Source of the DNA: Caprimulgus europaeus
Taxonomy: Eukaryota > Chordata > Aves > Caprimulgiformes > Caprimulgidae
Assembly (NCBI GenBank): GCA_907165065.1
Contig: OU015533.1
Span: forward strand, 28,660,578-28,724,577
DNA length: 64,000 nucleotides
Direction: 5' to 3'
Shown: positions 38,546 to 52,519 of the stretch, in pieces
Layout of the letters: every line of letters begins with the position of its first letter
Position numbering within the stretch: position 1 is the stretch's first letter
Program-made: the position numbers and the translations under genes
The notes under the pieces: model-generated
The model's input: only the letters and a program-made list of their open reading frames with translations
Told to the model about the DNA's origin: nothing
Database searches by the model: none

Positions 38546-40560
38546 TTTTTCTCCATCTCATAAGAAAATGTAATGTTCTGACACTCTGGACATGTAGATG
38601 GATGCTGATGAGACGGACTCAGACTGGCGACCCTGGAGAACTAGTTGAGTTTTAGGACTAGTCTAAATATGCAGTTAATTGAGGGTAAGGTATGGGAGGA
38701 ATTTGAAATGAAGCATCTATTCTTGCTTAACTCCCTCTCTAAAGGCTTAGGACTGCCTTCTTCTGAAATTACTTAATCCATTTAGGAAGTGGGTTAAGAC
38801 ACTCAGAATAAAACACACTTACTCCAGAAGAAGAGCAACCCCATAAAGAGTTAATCAGGAATTACTATTCTAGACCAGCTGCCTCATAGCAGACATGCTG
38901 CAGGGCACTCACAGCAGCAGGAACAGCAGCCCAAATTCAGGCACTTCAAACCACCAAGATATTGTCAGAGTGATCAGGGGAATAAGCTCTCCGGAGGACA
39001 AGTGCTTTTCTTCCCTGTCATTCAGTATATACCCTACTTTATCAAGACTGCCAGTAAGCAAGAATATTTTTTTTACTTCATACCCATTAGAGATGGGATT
39101 GAAAGCACCAACCCATTTCACACTCACCATCAGAATGTCATTAAAGATATGTATGGCACCAGAAAGCAAACTGCAGGACAAGTGAGCAGTGGTTCTGGCT
39201 GCCTACCCCGAAGCCCTAAAATGGAGCCTGACTGTCAGAGTGGTAGGACTCAGACATTCTCAGAAATTAAACTTCCACTAGATACTTCAAGCCAAGCACT
39301 AAAAAATGGGAGGTTTCCAAGTTCCCTGCAAATCTTGGCTTGCCTTCTTTCTACCCTAAGCCACAAGACACTGGATTATTTATTTTTACTAATAGCAAAA
39401 AACACCTATTATAAATATCACATAAAACTCCACATATCTGTGGCTTTTGAGTAAACTGTTTTTGTAGGCTCCAAGGGCACCATGAAAAGCTTCTTCCAGA
39501 ACTGACTTGCCTGGAATGTCTTTTCACTGCCTCACAGATATAGGTGGGGCAGTAAAATAGTGGTCTAAAGAATATCCAGATGGCTTATTATGAGAATCTG
39601 GATAGCTCCTACATGGGCACTGAATATATTTCCAAAAAAGCTGTAGCTGAATATTTTGTATTTTTCAGAAACAAGAAGGTAAAAGAATGAATTGAACTGC
39701 TAAGTAAAAAAAGACAAAAACCAAATATAAAAAAAGAACACTCAATTTAAAGGCAAAGACCCAGAGGATAAACACCCTAAGCAGAGAAAGGCTAAGAAAG
39801 AGAACAACTATATAAATGAAGGGATTTTAAATAGGGGATGTTTTCTGTCCTGCTGGCAGCATTACCCTGCATGGGCAACCTATCTGCATGTACACACAGA
39901 GATGAACAAACAAGAGGTGCATTTTTAAGACAAAGAAACCTCATAAGAAGGCAACTTTCGCCAGAAAAGCTAGATACTCATCTTTTGTGGAAGAGCATAG
40001 CTCTGCCCAAGTCAGCTTTCTCTACTGATTTGTAGCAGCTTACAAGGGTGTTAATACTTTCACAGTGGCAAAAATAATAGTTAAAAAAACAACTTCAAAA
40101 TAGGATGGAGGCTGCATTCCTCCAAGCTCCTACATGGAGCACAACGAGACAGACGCAAATCTGACAGTGGACACTTGGCTTTCAACACAGAAGGCTCAGC
40201 ACAGCTAGAATTTTCTAGCCCTGGGGTGCCAAAATACACCCTTGGACCAACATCTCTCTCGTCAGTCTAAACTGAGAAAGCAGCATGCTCTGGCTACAAG
40301 GGCTGCCAAAACAAAACAACAGCTTGAGTGACTGCCAAAAAGACATGCACCAGCTGGCACTCCAGTCTAGGACTAGTCATAAGACCACCACCCAAGCACG
40401 GCTTTTCCTCTCCAATTGTCTCTATTATAGATGCAACCCAGGAAAAAGTATGCTGAGTCACAGCACAGCAAGATCTGATAAAAATATGTATTCAATACAT
40501 TGTTTCACATCAGTAACTACAGTATTAGCATCTAGTATATTTTTCAGCCCAGAAATATTT

Positions 40561-40615
40561 TTATAACTAATAAAATGGTACCATATTTGCTACTTTATAG
40601 CTAATAAAATGGTAC
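40561..40615 (+). repeat. Short tandem duplication, 34-bp spacing
   Basis: CTAATAAAATGGTAC occurs at 40567-40581 and again at 40601-40615. The six preceding bases differ by one (TTATAA versus TTATAG), so a 21-bp segment is duplicated in tandem at 34 bp spacing. Confidence 0.85.
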
Positions 40616-40769
40616 TAACTCTTCACATTTTCTTGTTGACTAATTTGGTTTAGTTCTATCTCTGGCTAAGGCTGGTGGATGTGGACATTTATTTTCAACA
40701 GTAAAACAGTCCTTACGAAATTTTACAGCTAAGTCACACTGCCAAAAGAAGCTATTGATTAGTGGACAC

Positions 40770-40792
40770 TTTTTTTTTTTTTCCCCCCCCCC
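40770..40792 (+). repeat. T13C10 homopolymer pair
   Basis: Thirteen T are followed directly by ten C, then TTTCTGGG. Homopolymer lengths may be affected by assembly error. Confidence 0.85.
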
Positions 40793-43179
40793 TTTCTGGG
40801 ACTAGAAGCAGCAGTGGCAAAGGCTCCACAAAGGATAAGCTGTCAAGGGAAACTCCTTTCTTCACAACTTAAGAAACAGCAGCCTGCTGGTCTGTAGTCC
40901 TGCCTGTGAGACTCCACACCTCTGGCTCTACACCTTTTCCAGTTCCAGGCCAGCTCTGCACATTGTACATAGGCCCATCACAATCTTCCCCACCATCCCT
41001 CCCTCAATCCAGCTCTTCCTAGAAAGGGGATAGTTTATGATAGAATAAGATACCCTAATTCTGAAAGTCATACAGTGATGTGGGATACATAGATTCCCTG
41101 CTCCCAAACACGATTCCTTCCCTTCTCTTTCTGCTCTATCTCCTTAGCAACACAGTACTTCTTGGCACTGAAGGCTCTGCAGGAGAAAGGAAGGTACCTA
41201 CAATGAGCAGGGAATATATTGCTCAGCCATCTTTCTTACCAGCTGTGGATTCTCCACTGTGGGATATGTTCATTCCAGCTAAGTGTGCACTTCCCTTGCT
41301 GGCAAAAAGGAAACCAGGCGCGTGCGCACACGTGCACACAGAGGAATACACATCCCAACAGCCTGGCACTAAGCTGCTATCTCCTGAACACATATTTATG
41401 CAGAACAAGCCAGTGCCACTACCCTGTCATCCTCTTCCCCTTGGAGTGCTGAGGGCTTGCACTGTGTGAGGAACAAAACCCTAGCCTGTGTTTCTGAAGA
41501 GAAAAATTCCTGGGGAATGCTAATAACCAGCATATCCCTGGTGTCTAGAAGGCACTAGGGACTTGTACACTGCTTTCCACACTACTTTTAGCTGATTCTC
41601 CTTTCTCCCCCGCTGCCACCAAACCACACACCATTTGCAGTACATATGGTGCTACTCAAACCAGTGGTAGTTTGCCAGCTATAAGTAATGATGTGATCTG
41701 TGGGCTGCATGGTGCTGGGATAGGGTTGGGACAGCAGGAGAAGAGAATCATGTCTTCTTACCTCTTTTGTTTTAAAACTGACCTGTACACAGAGGACACT
41801 AATATCCCTTTGATGTCAGCCAGAAGGTCAGAGACACAAATTCATCTGAAAACAGCCTGGGAAAGGAACTGCAGCCAGACTGTGTGCACAACATTCTCCT
41901 TTGCTATTTGAATAATCACTTTCATGCTCTGATTGCCAAGGTATGGCCTTCACCTCTGAACAACACCAGGCATATGCTTTGTGCTACATCACTACTGTTA
42001 AAAGAACTCCAAAAGGCTCCCTAAAGTTTAGGAAGCTAGGATGTCTGAGGCAGTGACCACAACTCCTGTCAATAATGCTGGGTGCAATGAAGGCTATCAG
42101 TTCAAATACTGTTCTCCAGCTGGGAAGCCTAGCTCAGGAAGGAGCATCTTTAACATTAAAAGTCTGCCAAAATAGCTAAGCACAGATTTAGGCACGTTTC
42201 AGTGCTTGCTTGAGGCGATATCTGCAAGAGGTGGTAGCAGAGAGATCCGTGAATGAGGAAAGAAAGAAAAACAGTGGTGTGGCAGAGTGGGACAAAAGAA
42301 TAACAGGCACTGTCGCTCTGTGAGCTTGCAAGAACTGACTGGGAGAGTAAAGACAAATCTGTCTCCTACCATCACACACAGATGGTATGTGCATGGAGTT
42401 TAACAGCACACAATCCCCAGCACTCTTAACCTATTAATAAATATTTTTTCTTCATCTATAGGTTCAGGTGAAGAGCTGAAAATGCATTAGATGATTGCAG
42501 GAGTATCTCTCTTGACTGCAGAGACGGAGTTGGCTGCCAAAGGAAAAGCCTAAGTAGGAAGGGGTAATATGTAGAGGGGGAAGAATGAACACTTAAAAAA
42601 GGGCTGAAAGAGACTGAGGAGTTGAAAATACCAACTGTATTTCTCTAGATCTCTGCTAAAAGTATTGTCTGTCCTGACACAGAAACCCTGGGGCTTTGTG
42701 CGTATGCATGTGTGTGTGTTTATGGAGCCATTTTGTTCTTCAGAAGAAAGAGAAAGGCAATGCCTTATGTTTAAAACACAGAACATAACTGTTCTTCTTC
42801 ACAGAGGTGCTTATACAAAAGCAGAACCCTGGAGGTACCTACTTGGCTTATCCTGTCCCTCATTCTAAGGAAACAGAAGACAATCCAGGGATGAACCAAA
42901 AAACCCAAGAGGAAGCCCTCTGTGGGGGAAGGGGGATGGGAAGAGGGAGACAAGGGGAGAAAAGCACTTAAGGAGATGAAGCTCTTGGAAAGGCAGGATG
43001 TGAAAATGATCAAATTTCCTTCCCATAAAAGGATGGGGGTCCCTTGTTTATGTCCCACACACATCCTCCCTCCACGCATGTTCTGTGCTGGTCTGGTGTA
43101 CCCAGAGGCTTCCTAGAGCTTTTATTGTATTAGAAAACGTTTCCTTATCAGAGGAGAGAACCTTAGTGCTGCATTAAAA

Positions 43180-43480
43180 AGATGGGTAATTTTCTTAAGC
43201 CTCTTTTAAAAATATATATAAATAGGATTAGCTGGATAACATGTTCAGATGCAAGCACATTATTTGATTACTCAATAGAGGATCCAGGTTTCACCCAGGG
43301 CACTGCCAATCTCCAGCTAAGGGGGTGCGAGGGGAAGAAGTGCTCATTGTTCAATCCTGTCAGTGCTGTCAAGAGTCATTACAGGGGTAATTGCTTTTGC
43401 TCCGCCCTAATTTCTTATCAGTTTGGATTGCAGATGGGGAGAAGAGTTTTCTTTTGGTTTTGTTTCTAAATTCTAAGAAC
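43180..43480. promoter_or_regulatory. Candidate intronic enhancer (motif-dense, non-repeat)
   Basis: About 1.2 kb past exon 3, this non-repetitive block holds, within roughly 100 bp, CATTGTTCAATC (SOX-type), TGTCAGTGCTGTCA (paired TGTCA, MEIS/TGIF-type), CATTACAGGGGTAATTGC (TAATT core), CCGCCC and CTTATCAG (GATA-type). Such density is common in conserved developmental enhancers. Conservation cannot be tested here. Confidence 0.25.
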
Positions 43481-44682
43481 CGAGCTTTCAAAAATGCTCG
43501 GCACCAAGCAAGGATGACCAGATTTTTCAGACGAGCTCATCATTCATTCAAGCAGCTGGAGTGGTAAGGACTGCAAAGAGGAATCAGCAGTGAGTGGCTT
43601 TCACCGGGAGCTGCTAGGCGTGCAGCTCACCAGGCAAAACTGGCTCCTCATTTCTGAGTGCTCAGAGGAGGACTCTTGCGTGACAGCCCCTTCAGGAACC
43701 CTGGCTCTGGGCACCTGTCAGGCATTTAAATCTGGGCCCACACAGAATTAAGGTGCAAAGTGTTTCCCACATCAAACAGATGTCAAGGGTGAGATTTAAA
43801 ACTGTAGGAAAAGATTCACTAATTAGCAGGAATGTGCAGAGATTACTGATCCTACACAAAACAACCCCTTGAACTTCAATTGTAAGATGGACCTAAATCA
43901 CTCTTGTGCTTTTGAAAATGATGCCCTTTGCTGCCTTTTATTGACTCTCCCCTGTCACATCTGAGGGATGCATAGAGACCTGGATTCAGTACTAAGAGAA
44001 GACAGTGATTATACAGAAATTAAGTGTTTTTTCCTAGTGGTATCGTATGGATTTGAGGCACTTGCAGCACAACAGCCACACATAATCTCCATCCCCTCTG
44101 TCATACACCCATGTATCTGTGAAGCCCATCAGCTTTATGAGTTCTACCCTGCCAAAATGCCGGCAGCCAGCAGTGGTGCTTGGGTTAGTCCTTGAAGCAG
44201 AGCAAACAGAGGGAGCTCTGCCTTTGTGAGGGCACTAGGTTCATAGGACTAGGAGACAGAAAGCTGTGGAGATGCTTTGTCGAGAGGTCCATCACTGAAG
44301 TGGTCTTGGGTATTCTGGATGTCTTCTCTGCTTTAAGTGTATTATCACGCCCTATGGACTGAATCCTGTGCCCACAACAGACACTGGCAAGTTTCAGTCA
44401 GACCTCACCTGGTCCCACATCTTTTCTCTGTGCTGTGGGATGGAAACAGCTTAGGCTGCTTAGGAGGTATTCCCCTTCTGCCAGCCTGCCTGGCCACTGA
44501 GGCAGAGAGGACAGGGGTAGAGTGGAAGGTCCCTCATTGGCTCAGGGATTGAGGCAGTGGGACAGGAAGCCAGAAGGGGCCCCTCTGCTGGGAGCCAGGT
44601 CTCTTGTCTTGGGGAGCTGGCGGCTCCACGCCACTCACAAAGTCCAGATGTTGCTTGAACACCATGTTAGGAGGCTGCATTA

Positions 44683-44859
<177 letters not shown>

Positions 44860-46641
44860 CTATGTCCTCCCGCCTCACCTCTGTCCTGCTCGGGCAGGTT
44901 AGCCCATCACACGATTCGGGGCCAGCGTGGGATAGAAACAACTTAGGGCTTGTGATGCATTGTACTGAGGATGGATTCAGCCCAAATTTTACCACTGCTA
45001 AAATTCTTGCGCAACCTTATTTCTCATTTCTAATGAAACCAATTACTCTTCAAAGAAGCCCTCAGAAAATCCCCAAATGCCTGCCCTGCTGTGTTGGCTG
45101 GAGCCTGACTTTCAGTCAGCTTTTTAGTTCACACTGCCCTTGCCAGATGAATTACTGTGGTACCTGTGAGTGGCTGAACTAACACCTGAGCACACTGCAG
45201 GTGTGCACCACTCCAGAGTGACCACCACCACTGTATCCCATGCTTTACCTCAGCTACCATTTACCCCTTGGCATGGCCAGACTCACATCTGCTCCCCTTA
45301 AGCATTCATGCCCACTGCCCTCTAGGACTGCACCTTCTTTAGTTGCTTCTAACAACAAAAACTGTTCCTTGGTTCAAGAAATTATGTGTCAGGACAGTGA
45401 GTGCAAGAGGAGAAATGTTTTTTTTTCTTTTAAATCAGCTCGTCCTTCAGGCTTTTTGCACTACACCTTTATCAGCTGTTATTCTGCCCCAAAATATTAA
45501 CCATGCCACTGAAGGCAGTGAAATGGTGCAGTGATAAGACAGGAGAGATTCTGGTCTGCTGTGTTCACATCTACCTATCTTCTAATGCAAACCAGTCTCT
45601 GCGGATCAAAGTCTGCCAGGGTGTAACATCCATGGAGTCATTAACATCTCCTGATGAAGAATTCCAAGGTCTCATTCCTCCCTTTTTCTTATTCAGTGCA
45701 CATATATTCGTGTGCATGCATATTTATCATCTCCCCCCAGAACAAATGGTCTAGTGCATCTCCTCCTATATAAAATCCATGTGACTATTCCCCATGCAGT
45801 CAGCACTGTATGGATGCATTAGAAGCGGAGGGAGTTGAAATGAAAGGCAGACAAGAAATCACTTTCACTACCAAGCTTCTAAGCTGAAAATTATAAACAG
45901 AGAAGGGTTTATTACTTATTTATTTGTTTTAAAAATTGCTCAGAAGGTGATCTTAAAAAACCTACCACCACCAATCTGAAGTTGCAGTCTGTATGACCTC
46001 TCTATGCCAGTCATGTGAAACAATCCTGGGCTACAGCACACAAATTTCTCAGTGCAGAGATGCAAGATTTATGTATTTAGCAAGTCTATTCAGCAAGTAA
46101 AGGAGGGAGATCTGATTATGGGAGGCCTATGTATTTCAAGGTGACAAACTGAAGAGCCAAAAGAGCAGGAAAAGCGAAAAAGACAAGAGAATTACATCAA
46201 AATACATGAAAAAAATGCTGTTGTCTGGTGAGTTTCTGTGGACTTTTTACTGTACAGGCAGCTCTGCTGCACAGTGGTCACCTGGCCCAGAGAGAACAGC
46301 AGAGTGAGCAGAGACACTAACTGCAGTTGAGCCATTTTACTGGCTTCTGAGAAGTTTATTTGGCTTAGTAGCTCAATTAAAGTATTCACTGAGGTGAAGC
46401 AATGAAGAGGGGGCAGCAGCTGTCAAGACTTTGCCAAAGGACCCATTTGTTCCTCAGTCTCTGAATGCAGAAAGGCCAACCTGGATATATCTATTGTGTG
46501 CCATAGTCTAATATAGGAAAATGCCCAACAGGACAATGGACTGAGCCAACAATAACACCACCCCATTACACTGTGTCTGCCTGGTCATCTCTGCAGACTT
46601 GCCTTTTGTTCTTTTTTTCTTTTAATAGGATTTCTTCAGGG

Positions 46642-46658
46642 AAAAAAAAAAAAAAAAA
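46642..46658 (+). repeat. A17 homopolymer
   Basis: Seventeen A after TTCTTCAGGG. No SINE or LINE body precedes it, so it is not a clear retroposon tail. Confidence 0.85.
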
Positions 46659-47884
46659 GCAAGAAACTTAGTGAGCTAAGCGCTGGTGTCTTGTTTCTGG
46701 GCTGGTTACTAAACTGTAATTCACTCTTACCAGTGCTGACCCCAGACACTAGAGCTGCAGTTGCAGCACTCTTGTCCCCAAGCCCTTGACATCCTACCTG
46801 GCATACTGCATCTGCTTCCACCTTCTCAGAGAAAAGGGATTTCCTCAGCCCTGGTCACATCTATGATGTCACATCAGTCTTGTCTGAACAGTTCATGCAT
46901 TATTTTTAAAAGCTGTCAGTAAACAGGCTTCAACGATAATTCAGCTTCCTTGGTTCTCTGACGCTCTCTAGTGCCTACCTTAGCACGGAGAGAGCAAGGC
47001 ACACGAGCTGCCTTGCAGCGCATGTTTGCTACACACGCTGCAAAGCAAACGCAGAGGACGGCGGCTCAGCCAAATCTGGCAGGTACAGCCAGTCTGAAGG
47101 ATACAGTCGCCTACAGAGCAGGAGGGTGAAAGAAAAACATCCTGGGCTTTCTGTGAAACAAGGGCTATTAGGACTGAAGCTGAGATTGGCTTGTTAACAT
47201 TTGTCAAGAGCTTTCAAAATGTACAGTGCTATATATAGGTTACAAGAGGCAGAAACGCCAAGTAAGATTACTGGTAAATCCATGGGATGCCACATATCTC
47301 TGTTACTTGCTGCGGGGGCTCCTCTCTCTAGGGTTCCTAGTCTGGCCTTGCACAGCCCTGAGCTGAGTTTTGTTTTCAAATGTTTTTTCTCTGTAACCCA
47401 AGCCCTGTTCCACAAAATGTCAGATAGTACCTCTTTGTGCTCCAGACAGCATGCTGGCATACAGTGCTCTGCATAGCACAAGATAAATGCGAAGGAGCAC
47501 GGTGACCTTTAAAGCCCTGTCAGACAGCTCCTTGACCCAGAGACCTCAAAGAGGTTAGATTTCCTGACCTCCTGCAGCTACTCAAAAACATGAGAGGGCA
47601 AGAGGAGAGAGACCTCTCTATCTCTGCACGTGAAGACTAATTAAAAACTGCTTCTTTAATGGCTGCTTTCACCTTACCCAAAGATGAAATGAAAACGCAT
47701 CTTGCCAAGGTGCACATATGTAGGAAGCATGGGAATAGAGAAGGGAGAGAGGGTCCTCCTACCTCACTACTGGCAGTGGAAGGGAGAAGTGATGGGAAGG
47801 ATTCTTCCCATGTGCCAAGCTGCTCTTCTGTTGTTGCAGAGGATTAGCGAGAATAAAAGGATAGATGGTGAAATCCTCCTCTGC

Positions 47885-47933
47885 TGAAGGCAATGGCAAA
47901 ACTCCCACTCACTTCTACAGGGCCAGGATCTCC
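47885..47933 (+). repeat. Ancient amniote interspersed repeat fragment
   Basis: AAGGCAATGGCAAAACTCCC, ACTCACTTCTACAGGGCCAG, GATCTCC resembles the common sauropsid motif (gcaaaactcccattgacttcaatgggaccaggat). Probably the 3' portion of an old CR1/L3-type element; short and diverged. Confidence 0.45.
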
Positions 47934-50900
47934 CTCTTTTTAACAAATTAATTAAGAGCTTCAAAATCCAATTAAAAAAAAGGAACATCACAGAGCTGTG
48001 CCACACTGACTTTTTTCAGGCTCTAATTCCTCAAAATTAATAACCACGCTTAAAACGCGTGCCTGCGAGCCACTCCCAGAAAGGAGGCTGTGCAGTGCTT
48101 AAACAAATCTATACATCCAATTTGTACAAACGCACTAAATGGAGGAGCCAATGTGTATCCGAAAAGAAACTGATCCCCAGATATGCAGCTGTTAAATATT
48201 CCTCTGTTTCAGTTCAGAACGTGCTCCACACCGTGGGGCCGGTGCAGTTTTCACACATCCACAGACGCACCTGGGAAGGGCAGGCAGCCAGCATGCAGAC
48301 ATAGGCTGCAGCACGAATTATGCAATTTTATGAGATAAGCACTGGTGTTAAAACAATGTACCATTTCCTTATGGAAAACCTTCTAGAACCAACCCAGAAT
48401 AGTGGCTTTCAGCTTTTTCTCCCTGGGAGGTAGAGACTGCTACTTAGTGATTTCAAGCTTACTGACCACATCCCGGTTTCCTTGGGCAGCACGTGCACCA
48501 GAGAGCAGTGCAGCGCGGTACAGGCGAGCTGCAGAGTGAAACAGTGGGTACACAGAGCCCAACATCCACACCACGTGCATTTCAAGGGTGTTATTCCTGG
48601 CTAGCCACAGCATGGTCCTCTGGCCTTAACCCATCTGTAGGTGAAGCGTGCCAGCTATGCACTTGCAGAGCACCTCCTGGGACAGGCTACGTAAAACCAC
48701 GTTTGTGCTCTGGCCAGGCTGAACCAAAGCACAGTGAACGGGGGCAACGAGAAGACTCACCTCAAAAGGGTGATCACCAGAAAACACTCACAAAGACACA
48801 TCCTTAGTTGCCTGCTGAGGATCCCCCAGAAGCAGCCTGTGCATGCCTGCAAGTGCACAGAGTGCTGTGCTGCAACCTACTGATTGAGAAGGACCTTATC
48901 ATCAGAAAAGTCAGTGGTACAAAAACACTATTAGCCCTTCAGATATGTGTTTACTGCATCATGACTGCATACTTCTGTGAAGCAGCCTCTCTTCATTGTG
49001 GCTCTGTCTTGAGTTCCATAGCCCATTTTAATCTTTTCATCTTCCTGGAACATATTTTTATACCCTGAGACTGGGATGCTTGGGGAATGGCTCTCTGTTC
49101 CAATTCTGTTTATGGCATCTCACATAACCTAGCTCTTCTTCTAAAAGTACCTCCAAAGCACACTTCAGTGCATTCTGGCCCTCCATCCTCTTTATTTCTT
49201 CCAGTTTGGTCCAGTCTGGTAACTGGAGGACAAAGACTTTTGAAAATTTATGGGAAACATGCAATAGTGAAGCCAGAATTCATGAGTCATTACAAAAATC
49301 CATCAGACTTTGTCAGCCCTGAAATCGGGTCATTATTCCTTTGGTGACTAAGATAAAAGCAAGACTCTAAATATTAGGCAGCTAGTTACAAAAATAAACA
49401 AATTATCAGTATAGCTTTCTCTTGAAAACCAAAATTGTATAATTTGGAAATATGAAAGAGCCAAGCACACAACACCAGCAACACTACCGTAGCAAACACA
49501 CACCAGGTTCCCAGCAAAACAGGGTTGATAGAGCTGGGCTGGTTCTGTGATGGAGACACCGCACTGCTCCTTGGGACTTCTCCCTCCATTTCACAGCCTC
49601 AGGCAGTCTTGCCAAGTTTCATCTCATGCAACTTTAGATGCTGAAAGCCAGGAACTGAAAAAACCATCTATGAATCTTTTTCAGGTTAATGGAGAGGCAA
49701 AGGCATGTGTGGAGTGTGACACATCAGACCCCAGTTAGACTGGAATCAGAGGTGAATTTCTCTCCTCTGATGGTACAGGGGGCCAGACAAGCAGCTCAGC
49801 TGCAGGCAGCTTTCTCTGCTCTCCAGGCACAAAACAGAGAACATCAGATTTTCTCTCCAGCACATACTTAGATTGTAAACCCTATACAAGCCCTCACAAT
49901 AAATATCCCCTCACAAAACACAGCAGTGGCGATGCTGTCTCTTCTCAGAATCCAGAGACCCCCTGTCCTTGCCACCTACAACCCCCAAGCACCCTCTAGA
50001 TCCCAGGACACTTATTTGGTACAAGGAGTAAGGCAGCGTTTGCTACAGACATCTCCCAGTGCCTATTTCAACAGAGAGTGATTAGTAGAAACATGAGGTT
50101 ACAAGAGGCAGAGGTACACAACCGAGATCAGCCGAGGACACTGTCGTGATCACAAAACTACGTAACACAGTGGACGCTGGGCATATTATACATCTTATAC
50201 CTGCATTATTTGCTGCCAACCCCAAGGGTTAGAAAGTCATTAATCCAGTCTCCCATGGAAATAATGATATTTTAAAGAAAAAACAATAATACTTAGAGAA
50301 CATATGCCTTCTGCTTTGTAAATAACCTAAGTTCATTATTTTAACTTCTCTTTGCAGCCCTAGAAACATTTTTTTTTTACAAAATACAGAGAAATGAGTT
50401 TGCTTTCTATTCCCTGGATTTCAAGAGTGGGGACTTTAAAGAAGAAAACCCTCCAGATTTTGGGATGTGCACAATCGGATCACAGAGTTGGCAATGCTGT
50501 GGGGTGAAATCCTGGCTCCATCAAAGGAATGGGAAAAATGCCCATTAAGGCTTAAGTTTCACTCTGTATCTTTACAGAATTAAAAGTAAACAAAGATATC
50601 ACGATTATCCATCCATATCTATTTCCTCATCAGTCCCCTGCACCTCACCTTAAATACCACACCACAAACATATGTTGATTACAGTGCACTTTGTAAAACA
50701 ATCAGGTAGTTTAAGCCCCGAGCCCTGCAATGAACTTCATGAAAGAGAATCACGGTCAAAATTCTTGCTGGTATCTCTCCATGTTAAAACATGGTACAAT
50801 CACAGGACTCCTTTTGTCAGTATTACCAATTTAGCCAAAAATACTTAAAGAAACTGAGGGGGAAAACCCAAATACTGTCTGTATGCACATTTTGAAGGCC

Positions 50901-51727
50901 ATTCAAATAAGACATGTTGTTGTACTACGTTTTAAGAGTTCCTTAATATGATGTTATGTAACCACACAAAACAAGCATGCAAAAGTGTCTTTAAGAAAAT
51001 AAAAGAAACATCCCCTTAAAAATCACCACGTGTTCTAATTCACTGTGAATTACTGACGTGGAGTTTCAGGATTTAAAAAAAAAAAAAAGATGAAAGAAAC
51101 ACAAAACATTTCCTTCCTTTTTAAAATCCGTGATTTAAAAAACTATTCAAAATGAAACCTGTTCTAAAAGCCTCCATGTCTAAAAATATGTATTGAAAGA
51201 CTGCTTTAACTACACTTGCTCCAAGACTGGTGTTCCTGGAGAACCAGACAAACTGCAAATTACAACTGAAAAAGGAATTAAATGCAAGATTTCTCACCTG
51301 GATTTCTCCTATAAGGAAGCTCTGGGGGCCTGAGCCATGCAAAGAAATGTGTGAAGAATCGAGTAGTGCCACTGGCTTTTTTAAGAGTGTTTCAATAACC
51401 TTCCTTGCCACCCTTTCTGAGAAAACCTTTTGGGACCTGCTGTTCCCAGGCTGGTGAGTGGGACATGCTGTTGCAGCAAGCAGCAGTGTAACTGCAGGAT
51501 GACTCAAGGCATCCTTCAGAGGCTGGTGCCCACAGGCATATTGTCAGTGCAGATGCAAGTCACTTAGAAATGCCAGAAGCCAGTGTGGTTTGTGGTGAGA
51601 AGCCGCCCCCCAGACCGCCTTGCAGAGAAATGCCAGACAGGCATTCCTATTTGCTTGGCAGTTTGTTACAAAAGTCTGCCACAGCACAATGGGACGCTTA
51701 ATGTGGAACATCACATTAACGATATTT

Positions 51728-51785
51728 TATATTTATGTAGCACTCTTCATCTCCAAGGGTCCCTGAGAGCTTTACAAGCTACATA
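51728..51785 (+). repeat. Sauropsid MIR-type SINE fragment (5' part)
   Basis: TTATATTTATGTAGCACTCT, TCATCTCCAAGGGTCCCTGA, GAGCTTTACA matches the pattern tatagcacctttcatccaaggatctcaaagcactttaca, seen in amniote MIR-type SINEs. The downstream CORE half is missing here; a separate CORE-like piece lies at 52033-52075. Confidence 0.5.
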
Positions 51786-52032
51786 CATGGCATACCAATG
51801 AAGCTGAGCCATAATTCTTCTAATTAGCTGAACATCAGCACACGGCACATGGCACAACAGAAAATGTTACCGGTCACTCCTCTCCTCCTATGGAAAGAGC
51901 TACATGATATTTAATAGAAGCATGTTGCGGAAGGACATTCAGTTTTAAGGACTCATGAAAAAATGAAATCTAACCAGACTGGTCTCCTTAACACCTGTGC
52001 CTGTTCCCTCTCATTACATATGCACACTTCGT

Positions 52033-52075
52033 AAAAAATGAGGCACAGAAGAAGACTAGCCCAAGACCTGCTGTT
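52033..52075 (+). repeat. Possible MIR CORE fragment
   Basis: AAAAAATGAGGCACAGAAGA followed by AGACTAGCCCAAGACCTGCT resembles the MIR stretch aaactgaggcacagagaggttaagtgacttgcccaagg. It is short and could be the displaced second half of the fragment at 51728-51785. Confidence 0.4.
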
Positions 52076-52487
52076 TATTAAACATCCCCACTTTCACACT
52101 AGATTCAGCAAGTTACCATCACACGGCTCAGGCAGCTGCTCTGCTGGTGAGGTTACAGAAAAGCTAGCAAACAGCAGCAGTTCAGCACATATCATCATGC
52201 TCTTTTTAAGATTAATAAGTTCATTTCTTTAGCAAAAAGGAAGAGCAGGCTACTTAATACACACATCCTCTGGAGATCAATGCTAACATCTAAGCGTATG
52301 TGCGTGCAACCCATCAACCAGTAAAACTAATTACAAAAATCAATTTCAGATACTTTCTGAGCCTTTCATTCCTCAATATACTCTTAATTGATTTTTGTTG
52401 GAGAATAGAAAGCCTAATTATTATTTTTATTATTACAAAGGAATGCAGTGGTCAGTGCTTAGTGGCTCACCAATGCTTTCTACCCAA

Positions 52488-52519
52488 AAAGAGAAAAAAG
52501 AAAAAAAAAAAAAAGAAGG
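52488..52519 (+). repeat. A-rich tract
   Basis: GAGAAAAAAGA followed by a run of about 14 A and GAAGG. Simple low-complexity sequence in the intron. Confidence 0.8.

Noticed and set aside
39002..39454. 150-codon open frame on the plus strand, antisense in the last KLF7 intron
   Set aside because: No known domain, a non-ATG start and no splice partners; a frame of this length is not surprising in a 64 kb window.
41080..41469. 129-codon frame with a hydrophobic start resembling a signal peptide
   Set aside because: Another frame overlaps it, no domain is visible, and it sits inside an intron without exon signals.
48173..48190. Plus-strand GATCCCCAGATATGC, similar to the 5' part of the mammalian miR-2355 that lies in KLF7
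   Set aside because: Only about eleven bases agree, it is on the strand opposite to KLF7, and no matching hairpin arm was found.
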